From Siminovitchia sediminis (GTDB taxonomy: Bacteria; Bacillota; Bacilli; Bacillales; Bacillaceae_C), in the NCBI RefSeq assembly GCF_042680885.1, contig NZ_JBHUEO010000005.1, positions 248,001 through 312,000 of the forward strand: DNA of 64,000 nucleotides, read 5' to 3'. Within the stretch, counting starts at the first letter, position 1. Every line of letters begins with the position of its first letter. Below are positions 45,924 to 53,876 of this stretch, piece by piece. A program made the position numbers and the translations under genes. The notes beneath the pieces are model-generated. The model was not told where the DNA came from. It searched no databases and worked only from the letters and a program-made list of their open reading frames with translations.

Positions 45924-45952
45924 TTGCAAACAATAAATGGTTATGGTATATT
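45924..45952 (+). promoter_or_regulatory. SigA-type promoter of the rimP-nusA-infB operon
   Basis: TTGCAA (45924-45929), exactly 17 bases and TATATT (45947-45952; 5 of 6). The predicted start is near 45959, about 113 bases before rimP. A 10-bp hairpin sits in this leader. Confidence 0.65.
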
Positions 45953-45986
45953 TTTATTGGAAATACTATGAATAACCTCTGCGCAA

Positions 45987-46011
45987 AAAGAGTGGGTGCC
46001 CCCCACTCTTT
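45987..46011 (+). terminator. Leader hairpin before rimP (attenuator or polC terminator)
   Basis: Perfect 10-bp stem AAAGAGTGGG/CCCACTCTTT (45987-45996/46002-46011) with loop TGCCC. It lies downstream of the proposed operon promoter, so it would be transcribed as part of the rimP leader. A T tract is essentially absent (TCGTATTGTT follows), so simple termination is uncertain. Confidence 0.55.
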
Positions 46012-46071
46012 CGTATTGTTGCGGATAAATATACGGAAATGAACAAGAAACTCTATATTTTGGAGGTTTTT

Positions 46072-46539
46072 ATGAGTAAAGTGACAGACATTGTGGAAGA
46101 GCTGGCAGTTCCGATCCTCGATGATTTGCAGTTGGAGCTAGTGGACATTGAATATGTAAAAGAGGGGAAAAACTGGTATCTTCGGCTTTTCATCGATAAG
46201 GAAAACGGTGTAGATATCGAGGAGTGCGGCATTGTCAGTGAACGGCTTGGAGAGAAGCTCGATGAAATGGATCCCATTCCACACAATTACTTTCTTGAAG
46301 TCTCATCACCTGGTGCCGAAAGGCCATTGAAAAAAGCTCAGGATTTTACAAAAGCTGTTGGAAAGCAAGTGAATATTAAAACATATGAGCCGGTCGAAGG
46401 CGAGAAAGAATTTGAAGGCAAACTGACAGAGTTTAATGGAGAAACGTTAAAAATCGACGTGAAGATCAAAACCCGGACCAAAACAATTGAAATTCCATAT
46501 AACAAAGTGGCAAAAGCCCGTTTAGCCGTCGTTTTTTAA
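46072..46539 (+). CDS. rimP: Ribosome maturation factor RimP
   Basis: 155-residue 30S assembly factor (YlxS, 156 in B. subtilis). Conserved VDIEYVKEGKNWYLRLFIDKENGVDIEECG and FLEVSSPGAERPLK. ATG 46072 lies five bases after GGAGG; ATG 46039 upstream would add an extension not found in the family and lacks a ribosome binding site. Confidence 0.97.
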   Translation: MSKVTDIVEELAVPILDDLQLELVDIEYVKEGKNWYLRLFIDKENGVDIEECGIVSERLGEKLDEMDPIPHNYFLEVSSPGAERPLKKAQDFTKAVGKQVNIKTYEPVEGEKEFEGKLTEFNGETLKIDVKIKTRTKTIEIPYNKVAKARLAVVF

Positions 46540-46579
46540 ACAGTACAGGAGAATGATTGAAAAAGGGGAGGACATGGTC

Positions 46580-47704
46580 ATGAGCTCAGAATTATTGGAT
46601 GCTCTCGTTTTATTGGAAAAGGAAAAAGGAATTTCCCGGGATGTATTGATTGAAGCGATTGAAGCTGCACTTGTTTCTGCATATAAAAGAAACTTTAATC
46701 AAGCGCAGAATGTACGTGTGGATATGAATTTGGAAACCGGGACGATGAGGGTTTTTGCCAGAAAAGAAGTGGTTGATGAAGTATTTGACTCCAGATTGGA
46801 AATTTCAATTGATGAAGCAAGATCCATCAACCCTTCCTATGAGCCTGGTGATATGGTCGAGCTGGAAGTTACTCCGAAGGAGTTTGGGAGGATTGCGGCC
46901 CAAACGGCCAAACAAGTGGTAACCCAGCGTGTAAGAGAGGCGGAACGCGGGATTATTTATTCAGAATTTATCGATCGGGAAGATGATATCATGACAGGTA
47001 TTGTTCAACGGCAGGATTCCCGCTTCATTTATGTAAGCCTGGGTAAAATCGAGGCGCTTCTCCCTCAAAGTGAACAAATGTCCACTGAAACCTACAAGCC
47101 GCATGACAGAATTAAAGTATACTTGACAAAAGTGGAAAAAACCACAAAGGGCCCGCAAATATTTGTTTCAAGAACCCATCCGGGGCTGTTAAAGAGATTA
47201 TTTGAAATAGAGGTTCCTGAAATATACGATGGGACAGTTGAAATCAAATCGGTTGCAAGAGAAGCCGGTGACCGCTCCAAAATATCTGTTTTCACCGACC
47301 ATGAGGATATTGATCCGGTCGGTGCATGTGTCGGGCCAAAAGGGGCAAGAGTTCAGGCAGTTGTCGATGAACTTAAAGGTGAAAAAATTGATATTGTTGA
47401 ATGGTCTTCGGATCCGGTTGAATTTGTCGCCAATGCTTTAAGCCCCTCAAAAGTTCTGGATGTGATCGTCAGTGAAGAGGAGAAAGCGACGACGGTCGTT
47501 GTCCCGGATTACCAGCTTTCTCTTGCCATTGGAAAGCGGGGACAAAATGCTCGCCTGGCAGCAAAGTTGACCGGCTGGAAAATTGATATCAAAAGTGAAA
47601 CGGATGCCCGTGAAGCCGGACTTTATCCAAGAGATGAGCTTTTTGATTTTAATGAAGATGAAATGGATGAAACATTCGATTTAACAGAAGAAGAAATCGA
47701 ATAG
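46580..47704 (+). CDS. nusA: Transcription termination/antitermination factor NusA
   Basis: 374-residue RNA polymerase pausing factor. N-terminal domain (about 1-125), S1 (about 135-200, IMTGIVQRQDSRFIYVSLGK), then KH1 and KH2 with DPVGACVGPKGARVQAV and LAIGKRGQNARLAAKLTGW, and an acidic tail. ATG 46580 has GGGGAGG eight bases upstream; ATG 46574 is closer than usual. Confidence 0.98.
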   Translation: MSSELLDALVLLEKEKGISRDVLIEAIEAALVSAYKRNFNQAQNVRVDMNLETGTMRVFARKEVVDEVFDSRLEISIDEARSINPSYEPGDMVELEVTPKEFGRIAAQTAKQVVTQRVREAERGIIYSEFIDREDDIMTGIVQRQDSRFIYVSLGKIEALLPQSEQMSTETYKPHDRIKVYLTKVEKTTKGPQIFVSRTHPGLLKRLFEIEVPEIYDGTVEIKSVAREAGDRSKISVFTDHEDIDPVGACVGPKGARVQAVVDELKGEKIDIVEWSSDPVEFVANALSPSKVLDVIVSEEEKATTVVVPDYQLSLAIGKRGQNARLAAKLTGWKIDIKSETDAREAGLYPRDELFDFNEDEMDETFDLTEEEIE

Positions 47705-47715
47705 GGGTGAAGCAG

Positions 47716-47997
47716 ATGGCAAAACAAAGAAAAATTCCAATGCGAAAGTGTGTAGCCACCGGTGAAATGAAGCCTAAGAAAGAAATGATCCGGATTGTCC
47801 GTTCCAAAGAGGGAGAAGTCTCGGTAGACTTGACCGGGAAGAAATCCGGTCGGGGCGCTTACCTTTCCATAGATAAGGATGCCATCTTAGCGGCAAAAAA
47901 TAAAAAAGTACTCGAAAATCATTTGCAGGCCGAGATACATGATAACATTTATGATGAATTGCTGGCACTGGTGGAAACGAATAAAAATGACAAATGA
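47716..47997 (+). CDS. rnpM: RNA-binding protein YlxR (RnpM)
   Basis: 93-residue YlxR-family protein, reported in B. subtilis to bind and modulate RNase P (RnpM). Signature: MRKCVATGEMKPKKEMIRIV and GKKSGRGAYLS. ATG 47716 follows AGGGGTGA. It overlaps ylxQ by 11 bases. Always in the nusA-infB operon in Bacilli. Confidence 0.93.
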   Translation: MAKQRKIPMRKCVATGEMKPKKEMIRIVRSKEGEVSVDLTGKKSGRGAYLSIDKDAILAAKNKKVLENHLQAEIHDNIYDELLALVETNKNDK

Positions 47998-48292
47998 AAA
48001 GTGGGTGTCGCTGCTCGGCCTGGCCAATCGTGCGCGCAAGGTTATTTCCGGTGAAGAATTGGTTATCAAAGAAGTGAGAAACGGGAGAGCGAAACTTGTG
48101 ATACTTGCCAAAGATGCATCCAAAAACACGTCCAAAAAAGTTCTGGATAAATGTAAATATTATCGGGTCCCTGTTGTTTATTCAGAGACCAGGGAGCAGC
48201 TGGGACGGGCCATTGGAAAAGAGTCAAGAGTGGCAGCGGCTGTTATCGATAGTGGATTTGCAAAAAAATTGGCAACGATGTTTTACGATTAA
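47987..48292 (+). CDS. ylxQ: L7Ae-family ribosomal protein YlxQ
   Basis: 101-residue kink-turn-binding protein. The fold is shown by SLLGLANRARKVISGEELVI, AKLVILAKDASKNTSKKVLD and VPVVYSETREQLGRAIGKE. ATG 47987 gives the usual length; the frame is open further upstream inside ylxR but without a ribosome binding site. Confidence 0.93.
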   Translation: MTNEKWVSLLGLANRARKVISGEELVIKEVRNGRAKLVILAKDASKNTSKKVLDKCKYYRVPVVYSETREQLGRAIGKESRVAAAVIDSGFAKKLATMFYD

Positions 48293-48308
48293 TTGCGGGG
48301 GTGAACAT

Positions 48309-50579
48309 ATGAGTAAAATGCGAGTATATGAATATGCGAAAAAGCACAATACTTCAAGCAAGGAAGTTATAGAAAAGTTGAAAAGCATGAATATTGAAGT
48401 GACCAATCATATGTCAGCGATTGACAGCCATGCAATCGGCAGGCTGGATCATGCTTTTAACAATCAACCTAAGGAAAAAGGACATTCACAGCGTAGGGGA
48501 CAGCAAAACCGGGGTCCGAAACAGGAGAACCGTTTGCCCAAAAACACAGAGAATGAAAATAACCGGTCAGCACAAAGTAAGAATGGATCCAACAAAAACA
48601 GTAAGCCAAAAGGAAATCAAAATAATACGGGCGTACGAAACCAAAAAACAAACAATCACCGGAATGACGGCGGACAACATAAGCCAAACGGAAAGGGAGG
48701 CCGCGGCGCCGCCGGAAATAAAGGTCAAAATAAAGGGCCCAACCGTAATCGGAAACAGAACCAAAATCGCCAGCGGCAGAAACCGCAGCACCATCAGCCT
48801 GCTCCTCCCAAGCAAAAAGAGCTTCCGGAAAAAATCACATTTACAGAATCCTTAACTGTAGCGGAACTTGCTAAAAAGCTCCACAGAGAACCATCCGAAA
48901 TTATTAAAAAACTCTTTATGCTCGGTGTGATTGCCACAATCAATCAGGAGTTGGATAAAGATGCGATCGAATTAATTTGTGCAGAATATGGTGTGGAAGT
49001 TGAAGAAGAGATTCAAATTGATAAAACAGACCTGGAAATCTATTTTGAGCAGGAAGTCAATGAGGAAGAGCTTGTAGAAAGACCTGCTGTAGTAACAATC
49101 ATGGGCCACGTGGACCATGGTAAAACCACTCTTCTCGATTCTTTAAGACATACGAAAGTGACAGCTGGCGAGGCCGGCGGAATCACTCAGCACATTGGTG
49201 CTTATCAAATTGAAGCAAGCGGCAAAAAAATTACATTTCTGGACACCCCTGGGCACGCGGCATTTACGACAATGCGTGCAAGAGGAGCCAAGGTAACGGA
49301 TATCACAATCCTTGTTGTAGCCGCTGATGATGGTGTAATGCCACAAACGGTTGAAGCCATTAACCATGCCAAGGCTGCTGAAGTACCAATCATTGTAGCA
49401 GTAAATAAAATTGATAAACCGACAGCGAATCCGGATCGAGTCATGCAGGAACTGACAGAGCATGGGCTTGTACCCGAAGATTGGGGCGGAGACACAATAT
49501 TCGTACCTATCTCAGCGCTGCAGGGAGAAGGAATAGATCAACTGCTCGAAATGATACTTCTCGTGAGTGAAGTGGAAGAGCTAAAGGCGAGCCCTAATAG
49601 GCAGGCTTTGGGAACAGTGATCGAAGCCCAGTTGGATAAAGGCCGCGGGTCAGTCGCTACACTGCTCGTTCAGGATGGAACTTTAAGGGTGGGAGACCCC
49701 ATTGTGGCAGGAAATACCTTTGGCCGTGTGCGTGCAATGGTCAATGACATGGGCCGCCGTGTAAAAGAGGCGCCTCCTTCCACGCCAGTTGAAATTACCG
49801 GTTTAAGCGATGTGCCTCAGGCAGGAGATCGGTTTGTCGTATTTGAGGATGAAAAAACTGCACGGCAAGTTGGTGAATCACGTGCCCAACAGGCGTTGCA
49901 GGCGCTAAGGAACGAAAACTCCAAAGTTACTCTGGATAATCTTTTTGAACAGATGAAACAGGGTGAAATGAAAGAACTGAATATCATCATTAAAGCTGAT
50001 GTTCAGGGGTCAGCTGAAGCACTTGCGGCATCTCTAAGAAAAATTGATGTAGATGGAGTGAACATTAAAATCATTCACTCCGGCGTTGGAGCAATTAATG
50101 AGTCTGATATTACATTGGCTGCTGCTTCCAATGCGATCATAATCGGCTTTAACGTACGCCCTGATGTAAATGCCAAGCGGGCAGCCGAGTCTGAAGGGGT
50201 AGATATTCGCCTTCACCGCATTATCTACAAAGCCATCGAAGAGATTGAAGCAGCCATGAAGGGGATGCTGGATCCTGAATATGAGGAAAAAGTCATCGGC
50301 CAGGCTGAAGTAAGACAGACATTTAAAGTGTCCAGAATCGGAACGATTGCCGGCTCCTATGTAACAGACGGAAAAATAACACGCGACAGCGGAGTTCGCC
50401 TGATCAGAGACGGAATCGTCATTTATGAGGGTGAAATCGATGATTTAAAACGATTCAAGGACGATGTCAAAGAAGTGAGCCAGGGATATGAGTGTGGCAT
50501 TACCATTAAGAATTTCAATGACGTAAAAGAAGGAGATGTCATTGAGGCATTTGTCATGGAAGAAGTGGAGCGCAGTTGA
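48309..50579 (+). CDS. infB: Translation initiation factor IF-2
   Basis: 756-residue IF-2 (716 in B. subtilis). Short N-terminal domain (VYEYAKKHNTSSKEVIEKLK), then a long low-complexity linker rich in N, K, Q, G and R (about 55-170), the IF2-N domain, the GTPase domain with GHVDHGKTT (266-274), DTPGHAAF and NKIDKP, and C1/C2 for fMet-tRNA. ATG 48309 follows GGGGGTG. The linker accounts for most of the extra length. Confidence 0.98.
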   Translation: MSKMRVYEYAKKHNTSSKEVIEKLKSMNIEVTNHMSAIDSHAIGRLDHAFNNQPKEKGHSQRRGQQNRGPKQENRLPKNTENENNRSAQSKNGSNKNSKPKGNQNNTGVRNQKTNNHRNDGGQHKPNGKGGRGAAGNKGQNKGPNRNRKQNQNRQRQKPQHHQPAPPKQKELPEKITFTESLTVAELAKKLHREPSEIIKKLFMLGVIATINQELDKDAIELICAEYGVEVEEEIQIDKTDLEIYFEQEVNEEELVERPAVVTIMGHVDHGKTTLLDSLRHTKVTAGEAGGITQHIGAYQIEASGKKITFLDTPGHAAFTTMRARGAKVTDITILVVAADDGVMPQTVEAINHAKAAEVPIIVAVNKIDKPTANPDRVMQELTEHGLVPEDWGGDTIFVPISALQGEGIDQLLEMILLVSEVEELKASPNRQALGTVIEAQLDKGRGSVATLLVQDGTLRVGDPIVAGNTFGRVRAMVNDMGRRVKEAPPSTPVEITGLSDVPQAGDRFVVFEDEKTARQVGESRAQQALQALRNENSKVTLDNLFEQMKQGEMKELNIIIKADVQGSAEALAASLRKIDVDGVNIKIIHSGVGAINESDITLAAASNAIIIGFNVRPDVNAKRAAESEGVDIRLHRIIYKAIEEIEAAMKGMLDPEYEEKVIGQAEVRQTFKVSRIGTIAGSYVTDGKITRDSGVRLIRDGIVIYEGEIDDLKRFKDDVKEVSQGYECGITIKNFNDVKEGDVIEAFVMEEVERS

Positions 50580-50857
50580 TCGGATTCGCTCAATGTGAAT
50601 TTCGGATCTATCATTCCCAATCGTTAAAAGATAAGCGCTCAGTCGTCAAACGGGTGTTGACGAGAGCAAAGCAAAAATTTAATGTTTCTATTGCCGAGGT
50701 TGCTCACCAAGATGTTTGGCAGCGTACCGGTATCGCGATTGTAACAGTTGCTGCAGCACGGAAACGAGCTGAGCGTGAGCTTGAGGAGACAATTGAATTC
50801 CTTGATTCTTTTCCGGAATGGGAAAGAATCGGGGGAACCCATTATGAGTGGCTGTAA
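50576..50857 (+). CDS. ylxP: DUF503 protein YlxP
   Basis: 93-residue YlxP-family protein of unknown function, probably ribosome-related because it is always next to infB and rbfA in Bacilli. Family residues: SLKDKRSVVKRVLTRAKQKFNVSIAEV and WQRTGIAIVTV. The TTG start overlaps the infB stop by four bases, with GTGGAGCG upstream. Confidence 0.92.
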   Translation: MIGFAQCEFRIYHSQSLKDKRSVVKRVLTRAKQKFNVSIAEVAHQDVWQRTGIAIVTVAAARKRAERELEETIEFLDSFPEWERIGGTHYEWL

Positions 50858-50872
50858 TGTGAGGTGTCATAC

Positions 50873-51226
50873 ATGAGTTTACGGGCCAACCGCGTCGGAG
50901 AACAGATGAAGAAGGAACTGGGAGATATCATCTCCAGGAAAATTAAAGATCCGAGAGTAGGATTTGTAACTGTAACGGATGTGGAAGTCACGGGGGACCT
51001 GCAGCAGGCAACCGTATTTATATCAGTTCTGGGCACAGACCAGGAGAAAGAAGACACGCTAAAGGGTCTAACAAAAGCCACCGGGTTTATCCGGTCGGAA
51101 ATCGGCCATCGAATCCGATTGCGTAAGACTCCTGAAATCAGTTTTGAATTTGATGAATCTGTAGAATATGGAGACAGAATCGAGAAACTTTTAAAAGACA
51201 TTCACGAAAATGAGGATAGACAGTAG
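50873..51226 (+). CDS. rbfA: 30S ribosome-binding factor RbfA
   Basis: 117-residue 16S rRNA maturation and cold-adaptation factor. MSLRANRVGEQMKKELGDII and VTVTDVEVTGDLQQATVFIS are typical. ATG 50873 follows GAGGTG. The stop codon lies inside the terminator stem at 51213-51241. Confidence 0.97.
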   Translation: MSLRANRVGEQMKKELGDIISRKIKDPRVGFVTVTDVEVTGDLQQATVFISVLGTDQEKEDTLKGLTKATGFIRSEIGHRIRLRKTPEISFEFDESVEYGDRIEKLLKDIHENEDRQ

Positions 51227-51241
51227 AGTCTATCCTTTTTT
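51213..51241 (+). terminator. Terminator at the rbfA stop codon
   Basis: AGGATAGAC/GTCTATCCT (51213-51221/51228-51236), loop AGTAGA, then a T run to 51241. The stem includes the last rbfA codons. It should end the rimP-rbfA operon. Confidence 0.9.
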
Positions 51242-51364
51242 AAGGTAAATGTAAATGACAATGTTTATCGCCAGGATTTCATCTCGTCATTTCGGCCTCC
51301 TTGGAAACCACAAGCTTTACCATAGGACGAGAAGCGTTTTTGCATTCAAAGGAGGAGATAGCCT

Positions 51365-52270
51365 GTGGAAGGAATATTACCACTATGGAAACCGAAAGGC
51401 CTGACATCCCATGACTGTGTTTTTAAAATCAGAAGGCTCCTCGGCATGAAAAAAGTCGGGCATACGGGCACGCTGGATCCTGAAGTAACAGGCGTGCTGC
51501 CCATTTGTCTGGGACGGGCTACAAAAATTGCACAATATATCACAGATGCAGGAAAAGAGTACGAAGGTGAAGTAACGATCGGGTTTTCCACGACAACGGA
51601 AGATGCTTCCGGTGAAATTGTAAAAGAAAAGCACGTTCCTGCTGCATTTCATATACACGATATACAACAAGTGCTGGACTCTTTAACTGGTGAAATCCGG
51701 CAAACACCGCCGATGTACTCTGCCGTTAAAATAAAAGGAAAACGTCTCTATGAGTACGCCAGGGCTGGTATTGAGGTAGAGAGACCTACAAGGACTGTAC
51801 ACATTTATCAGCTGACTTTGCATGAAGATACCATTTCCTTCCATGAGGGGCTTTATTCTTTCCGATTCTCAGTACGTTGCAGCAAAGGAACGTACATTCG
51901 GACATTGGCTGTCATGATAGGGGAAAAGCTAGGTTTTCCTGCACATATGTCTGACTTGGTTCGGACGGCCTCCGCCACATTTACAAAAGAAGATTGTGTG
52001 ACTTTTGACCAGCTCCATCATATGTTGGATCAAGGAGAGATTGTAGAAGCGATATTACCTTTGGAGGACGGGCTTTTACATTTGCCCTCCATAGAGATTA
52101 GTGATACATTAGCGATGAAAGTCCGAAATGGTGCCGTCATAAATAAGCCTGAATATTGGAAAGACGGCGAAACCGTTCTTTTATATAAAGGAAAAGCGAT
52201 GGCCATTTATCGGGAACATCCGGTTAAAAACTGGTTGATCAAGCCGGTGAAGGTATTAAGAAACGTATGA
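51365..52270 (+). CDS. truB: tRNA pseudouridine-55 synthase
   Basis: 301-residue TruB. Catalytic aspartate D38 in HTGTLDPEVTGVLP, preceded by GILPLWKPKGLTSHD. SKGTYIRTLAVMIGEKLG is the second conserved block. GTG start with AAGGAGGA six to seven bases upstream. Confidence 0.97.
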   Translation: MEGILPLWKPKGLTSHDCVFKIRRLLGMKKVGHTGTLDPEVTGVLPICLGRATKIAQYITDAGKEYEGEVTIGFSTTTEDASGEIVKEKHVPAAFHIHDIQQVLDSLTGEIRQTPPMYSAVKIKGKRLYEYARAGIEVERPTRTVHIYQLTLHEDTISFHEGLYSFRFSVRCSKGTYIRTLAVMIGEKLGFPAHMSDLVRTASATFTKEDCVTFDQLHHMLDQGEIVEAILPLEDGLLHLPSIEISDTLAMKVRNGAVINKPEYWKDGETVLLYKGKAMAIYREHPVKNWLIKPVKVLRNV

Positions 52271-52285
52271 AACAGGTGACATATC

Positions 52286-53251
52286 TTGAAAGTAATCAAT
52301 ATACAGCACCCGCATTCTTATAAAAAACATGATTTTCCGCCTCTGGCTGCGGCCCTGGGTTTTTTTGACGGAGTTCACAAAGGACACAAAAAAGTGATTA
52401 TGGCTGCTAAAAGAGCTGCGGATGAGCATGGAATCAAAAGCGCAGTAATGACATTTGATCCACACCCCTCTGTCGTATTATCCCAGGAGGCAGGTTCTGT
52501 TAACTATATTACTCCATTGGAGGATAAAATAAAGTATATTTCAGAACTTGGTATCGACTATATGCTGATCATCAGATTTACATCCGCTTTCGCCAATTTA
52601 TTGCCAGAACAATTCGTACAAACATACCTTGTTGATTTAAACGTTCGATATGTATCGGCGGGTTTTGATTTTACATATGGTAAATTTGGAAAAGGTAAAG
52701 TATCCACCATCTCTGAGCATTCACAGGGAACTCTCCAAGTGATGACCGTCCCCAAGCTTGAAAAGGACGGGGAAAAAGTCAGCTCGACTTTGATTAGGGA
52801 ACTTTTGGCAGAGGGCCGGGTACATGAGGTGTCCAGTCTGCTGGGAAGATTTTACACAACCAACGGAACAGTTATTCACGGTGAAAAACGAGGACGACTG
52901 CTGGGGTTTCCCACCGCTAATGTTCATTTGGGTCATGATTACATCGTCCCGAAAAAAGGGGTTTATGCCGTTCGTTTGCTTGTCAATCAACAATGGGAAA
53001 ATGGAGTGTGCAATGTGGGCTATAAACCGACATTCCATGACCCCGAAAAGGTGGAAATGTCAGTGGAAGTTCATTTAATGGACTTTGACCGTTCCATATA
53101 TGGGGAAAAAGTTATAATAGAGTGGCACTTGAGAATAAGGGATGAACAGAAATTTAACGGTTTAGATCAGCTGAAAGAGCAAATTCTAAAGGACAAAGAG
53201 ACTTCCCTCAAATATTTTCAGCGGGATATAAAATTACTTGATTTTTCCTAA
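52286..53251 (+). CDS. ribF: Bifunctional riboflavin kinase/FAD synthetase
   Basis: 321 residues (RibC of B. subtilis, 316). N-terminal adenylyltransferase domain with AALGFFDGVHKGHKKVI and STLIRELLAEGRV; C-terminal flavokinase with GEKRGRLLGFPTANVHL and GVYAVRLLVN. TTG start after CAGGTGAC. Makes FMN and FAD, the latter used by TrmFO and the former expected in the SagB-type enzyme at 63.8 kb. Confidence 0.96.
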   Translation: MKVINIQHPHSYKKHDFPPLAAALGFFDGVHKGHKKVIMAAKRAADEHGIKSAVMTFDPHPSVVLSQEAGSVNYITPLEDKIKYISELGIDYMLIIRFTSAFANLLPEQFVQTYLVDLNVRYVSAGFDFTYGKFGKGKVSTISEHSQGTLQVMTVPKLEKDGEKVSSTLIRELLAEGRVHEVSSLLGRFYTTNGTVIHGEKRGRLLGFPTANVHLGHDYIVPKKGVYAVRLLVNQQWENGVCNVGYKPTFHDPEKVEMSVEVHLMDFDRSIYGEKVIIEWHLRIRDEQKFNGLDQLKEQILKDKETSLKYFQRDIKLLDFS

Positions 53252-53340
53252 GCAAAGTTGTATTCTATAACAGTATTAAGGAACCTTTGCTTGGCAGTGC
53301 GATTCACCAACGACTGCTCGGTAACAGGGGATGAAAAATA
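53250..53340 (+). promoter_or_regulatory. rpsO upstream region with promoter and paired elements
   Basis: A possible promoter is TTGATT (53238-53243), 17 bases, TATTCT (53261-53266). Inverted repeats AAGCAAAG/CTTTGCTT (53250-53257/53285-53292) and GCAGT/ACTGC (53294-53298/53313-53317) occur before the rpsO ribosome binding site. S15 represses its own translation through a leader structure in other Bacillaceae. Whether the first repeat is transcribed depends on the true promoter. Confidence 0.35.
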
Positions 53341-53355
53341 GGAGGTGACGGACAA

Positions 53356-53625
53356 ATGTCCATTTCGCAAGAACGAAAAAACGAAATTATCAATGAGTAC
53401 AAAATTCATGAGACTGACACAGGTTCTCCTGAAGTTCAAATTGCTGTATTGACCGAAGAAATCAACAATTTGAACGGCCATCTTCGCGTTCATAAAAAAG
53501 ACCATCACTCCAGACGCGGATTGATGAAAATGGTTGGACGCCGCAGAAATTTACTGACTTACCTGCGTAATAAAGATGTACAACGCTATCGTGTATTGAT
53601 TGATAAACTTGGCCTGCGTCGATAA
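53356..53625 (+). CDS. rpsO: 30S ribosomal protein S15
   Basis: 89 residues, standard length. Conserved HETDTGSPEVQIAVLTE, NLNGHLRVHKKDHHSRRGL and YLRNKDVQRYRVLIDKLGLR. ATG follows AGGAGGTGA. Located before pnp as in most bacteria. Confidence 0.98.
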   Translation: MSISQERKNEIINEYKIHETDTGSPEVQIAVLTEEINNLNGHLRVHKKDHHSRRGLMKMVGRRRNLLTYLRNKDVQRYRVLIDKLGLRR

Positions 53626-53642
53626 GATGAAAAGGTACAATG

Positions 53643-53669
53643 AAAAGCGGGATACATTCCCGCTTTTTT
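53643..53669 (+). terminator. Terminator of rpsO
   Basis: AAAAGCGGGA (53643-53652) and TCCCGCTTTT (53658-53667) with a TACAT loop and a T run to 53669. It separates rpsO from the structured pnp leader. Confidence 0.9.
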
Positions 53670-53673
53670 GTTA

Positions 53674-53824
53674 GGGTGAAAAGCGCAGGCAGCCTGTGCA
53701 CAGTTCAATGAAAATGCGTCGGCAGTGTTTGCCGTGCATATTCGAACTGAACATTGGACATGGATAGGAAAAGCTCCTGTCTATGTCTAATGTTCAGTTA
53801 CGTAACAGGCAGCGCTTTTCACCC
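53674..53824 (+). promoter_or_regulatory. Highly structured pnp leader element (candidate cis-regulatory RNA)
   Basis: A closed 151-base element 52 bases before pnp. Helix P1: GGGTGAAAAGCGC (53674-53686) with GCGCTTTTCACCC (53812-53824), 13 bp perfect, continued by GCCTGT/ACAGGC (53692-53697/53805-53810). P2: ATGC..CGGCA/TGCCG..GCAT around 53715-53739. P3: 25 bp between 53745-53769 and 53775-53799, all paired with only three G-U wobbles and loop AAAGC. A long duplex before pnp recalls the RNase III-cleaved, PNPase-controlled leader of E. coli pnp. It could instead be an inserted palindromic element. Confidence 0.75.
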
Positions 53825-53876
53825 TTCAACGACTAGCTAAATGAATAACATGATCAAGAAAGAGAGGCGTAATGTA

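Noticed and set aside
53674..53824. T-box or metabolite riboswitch upstream of pnp
   Set aside because: No T-box antiterminator motif, no known riboswitch core and no terminator directly before pnp; a structured leader is the simpler reading.
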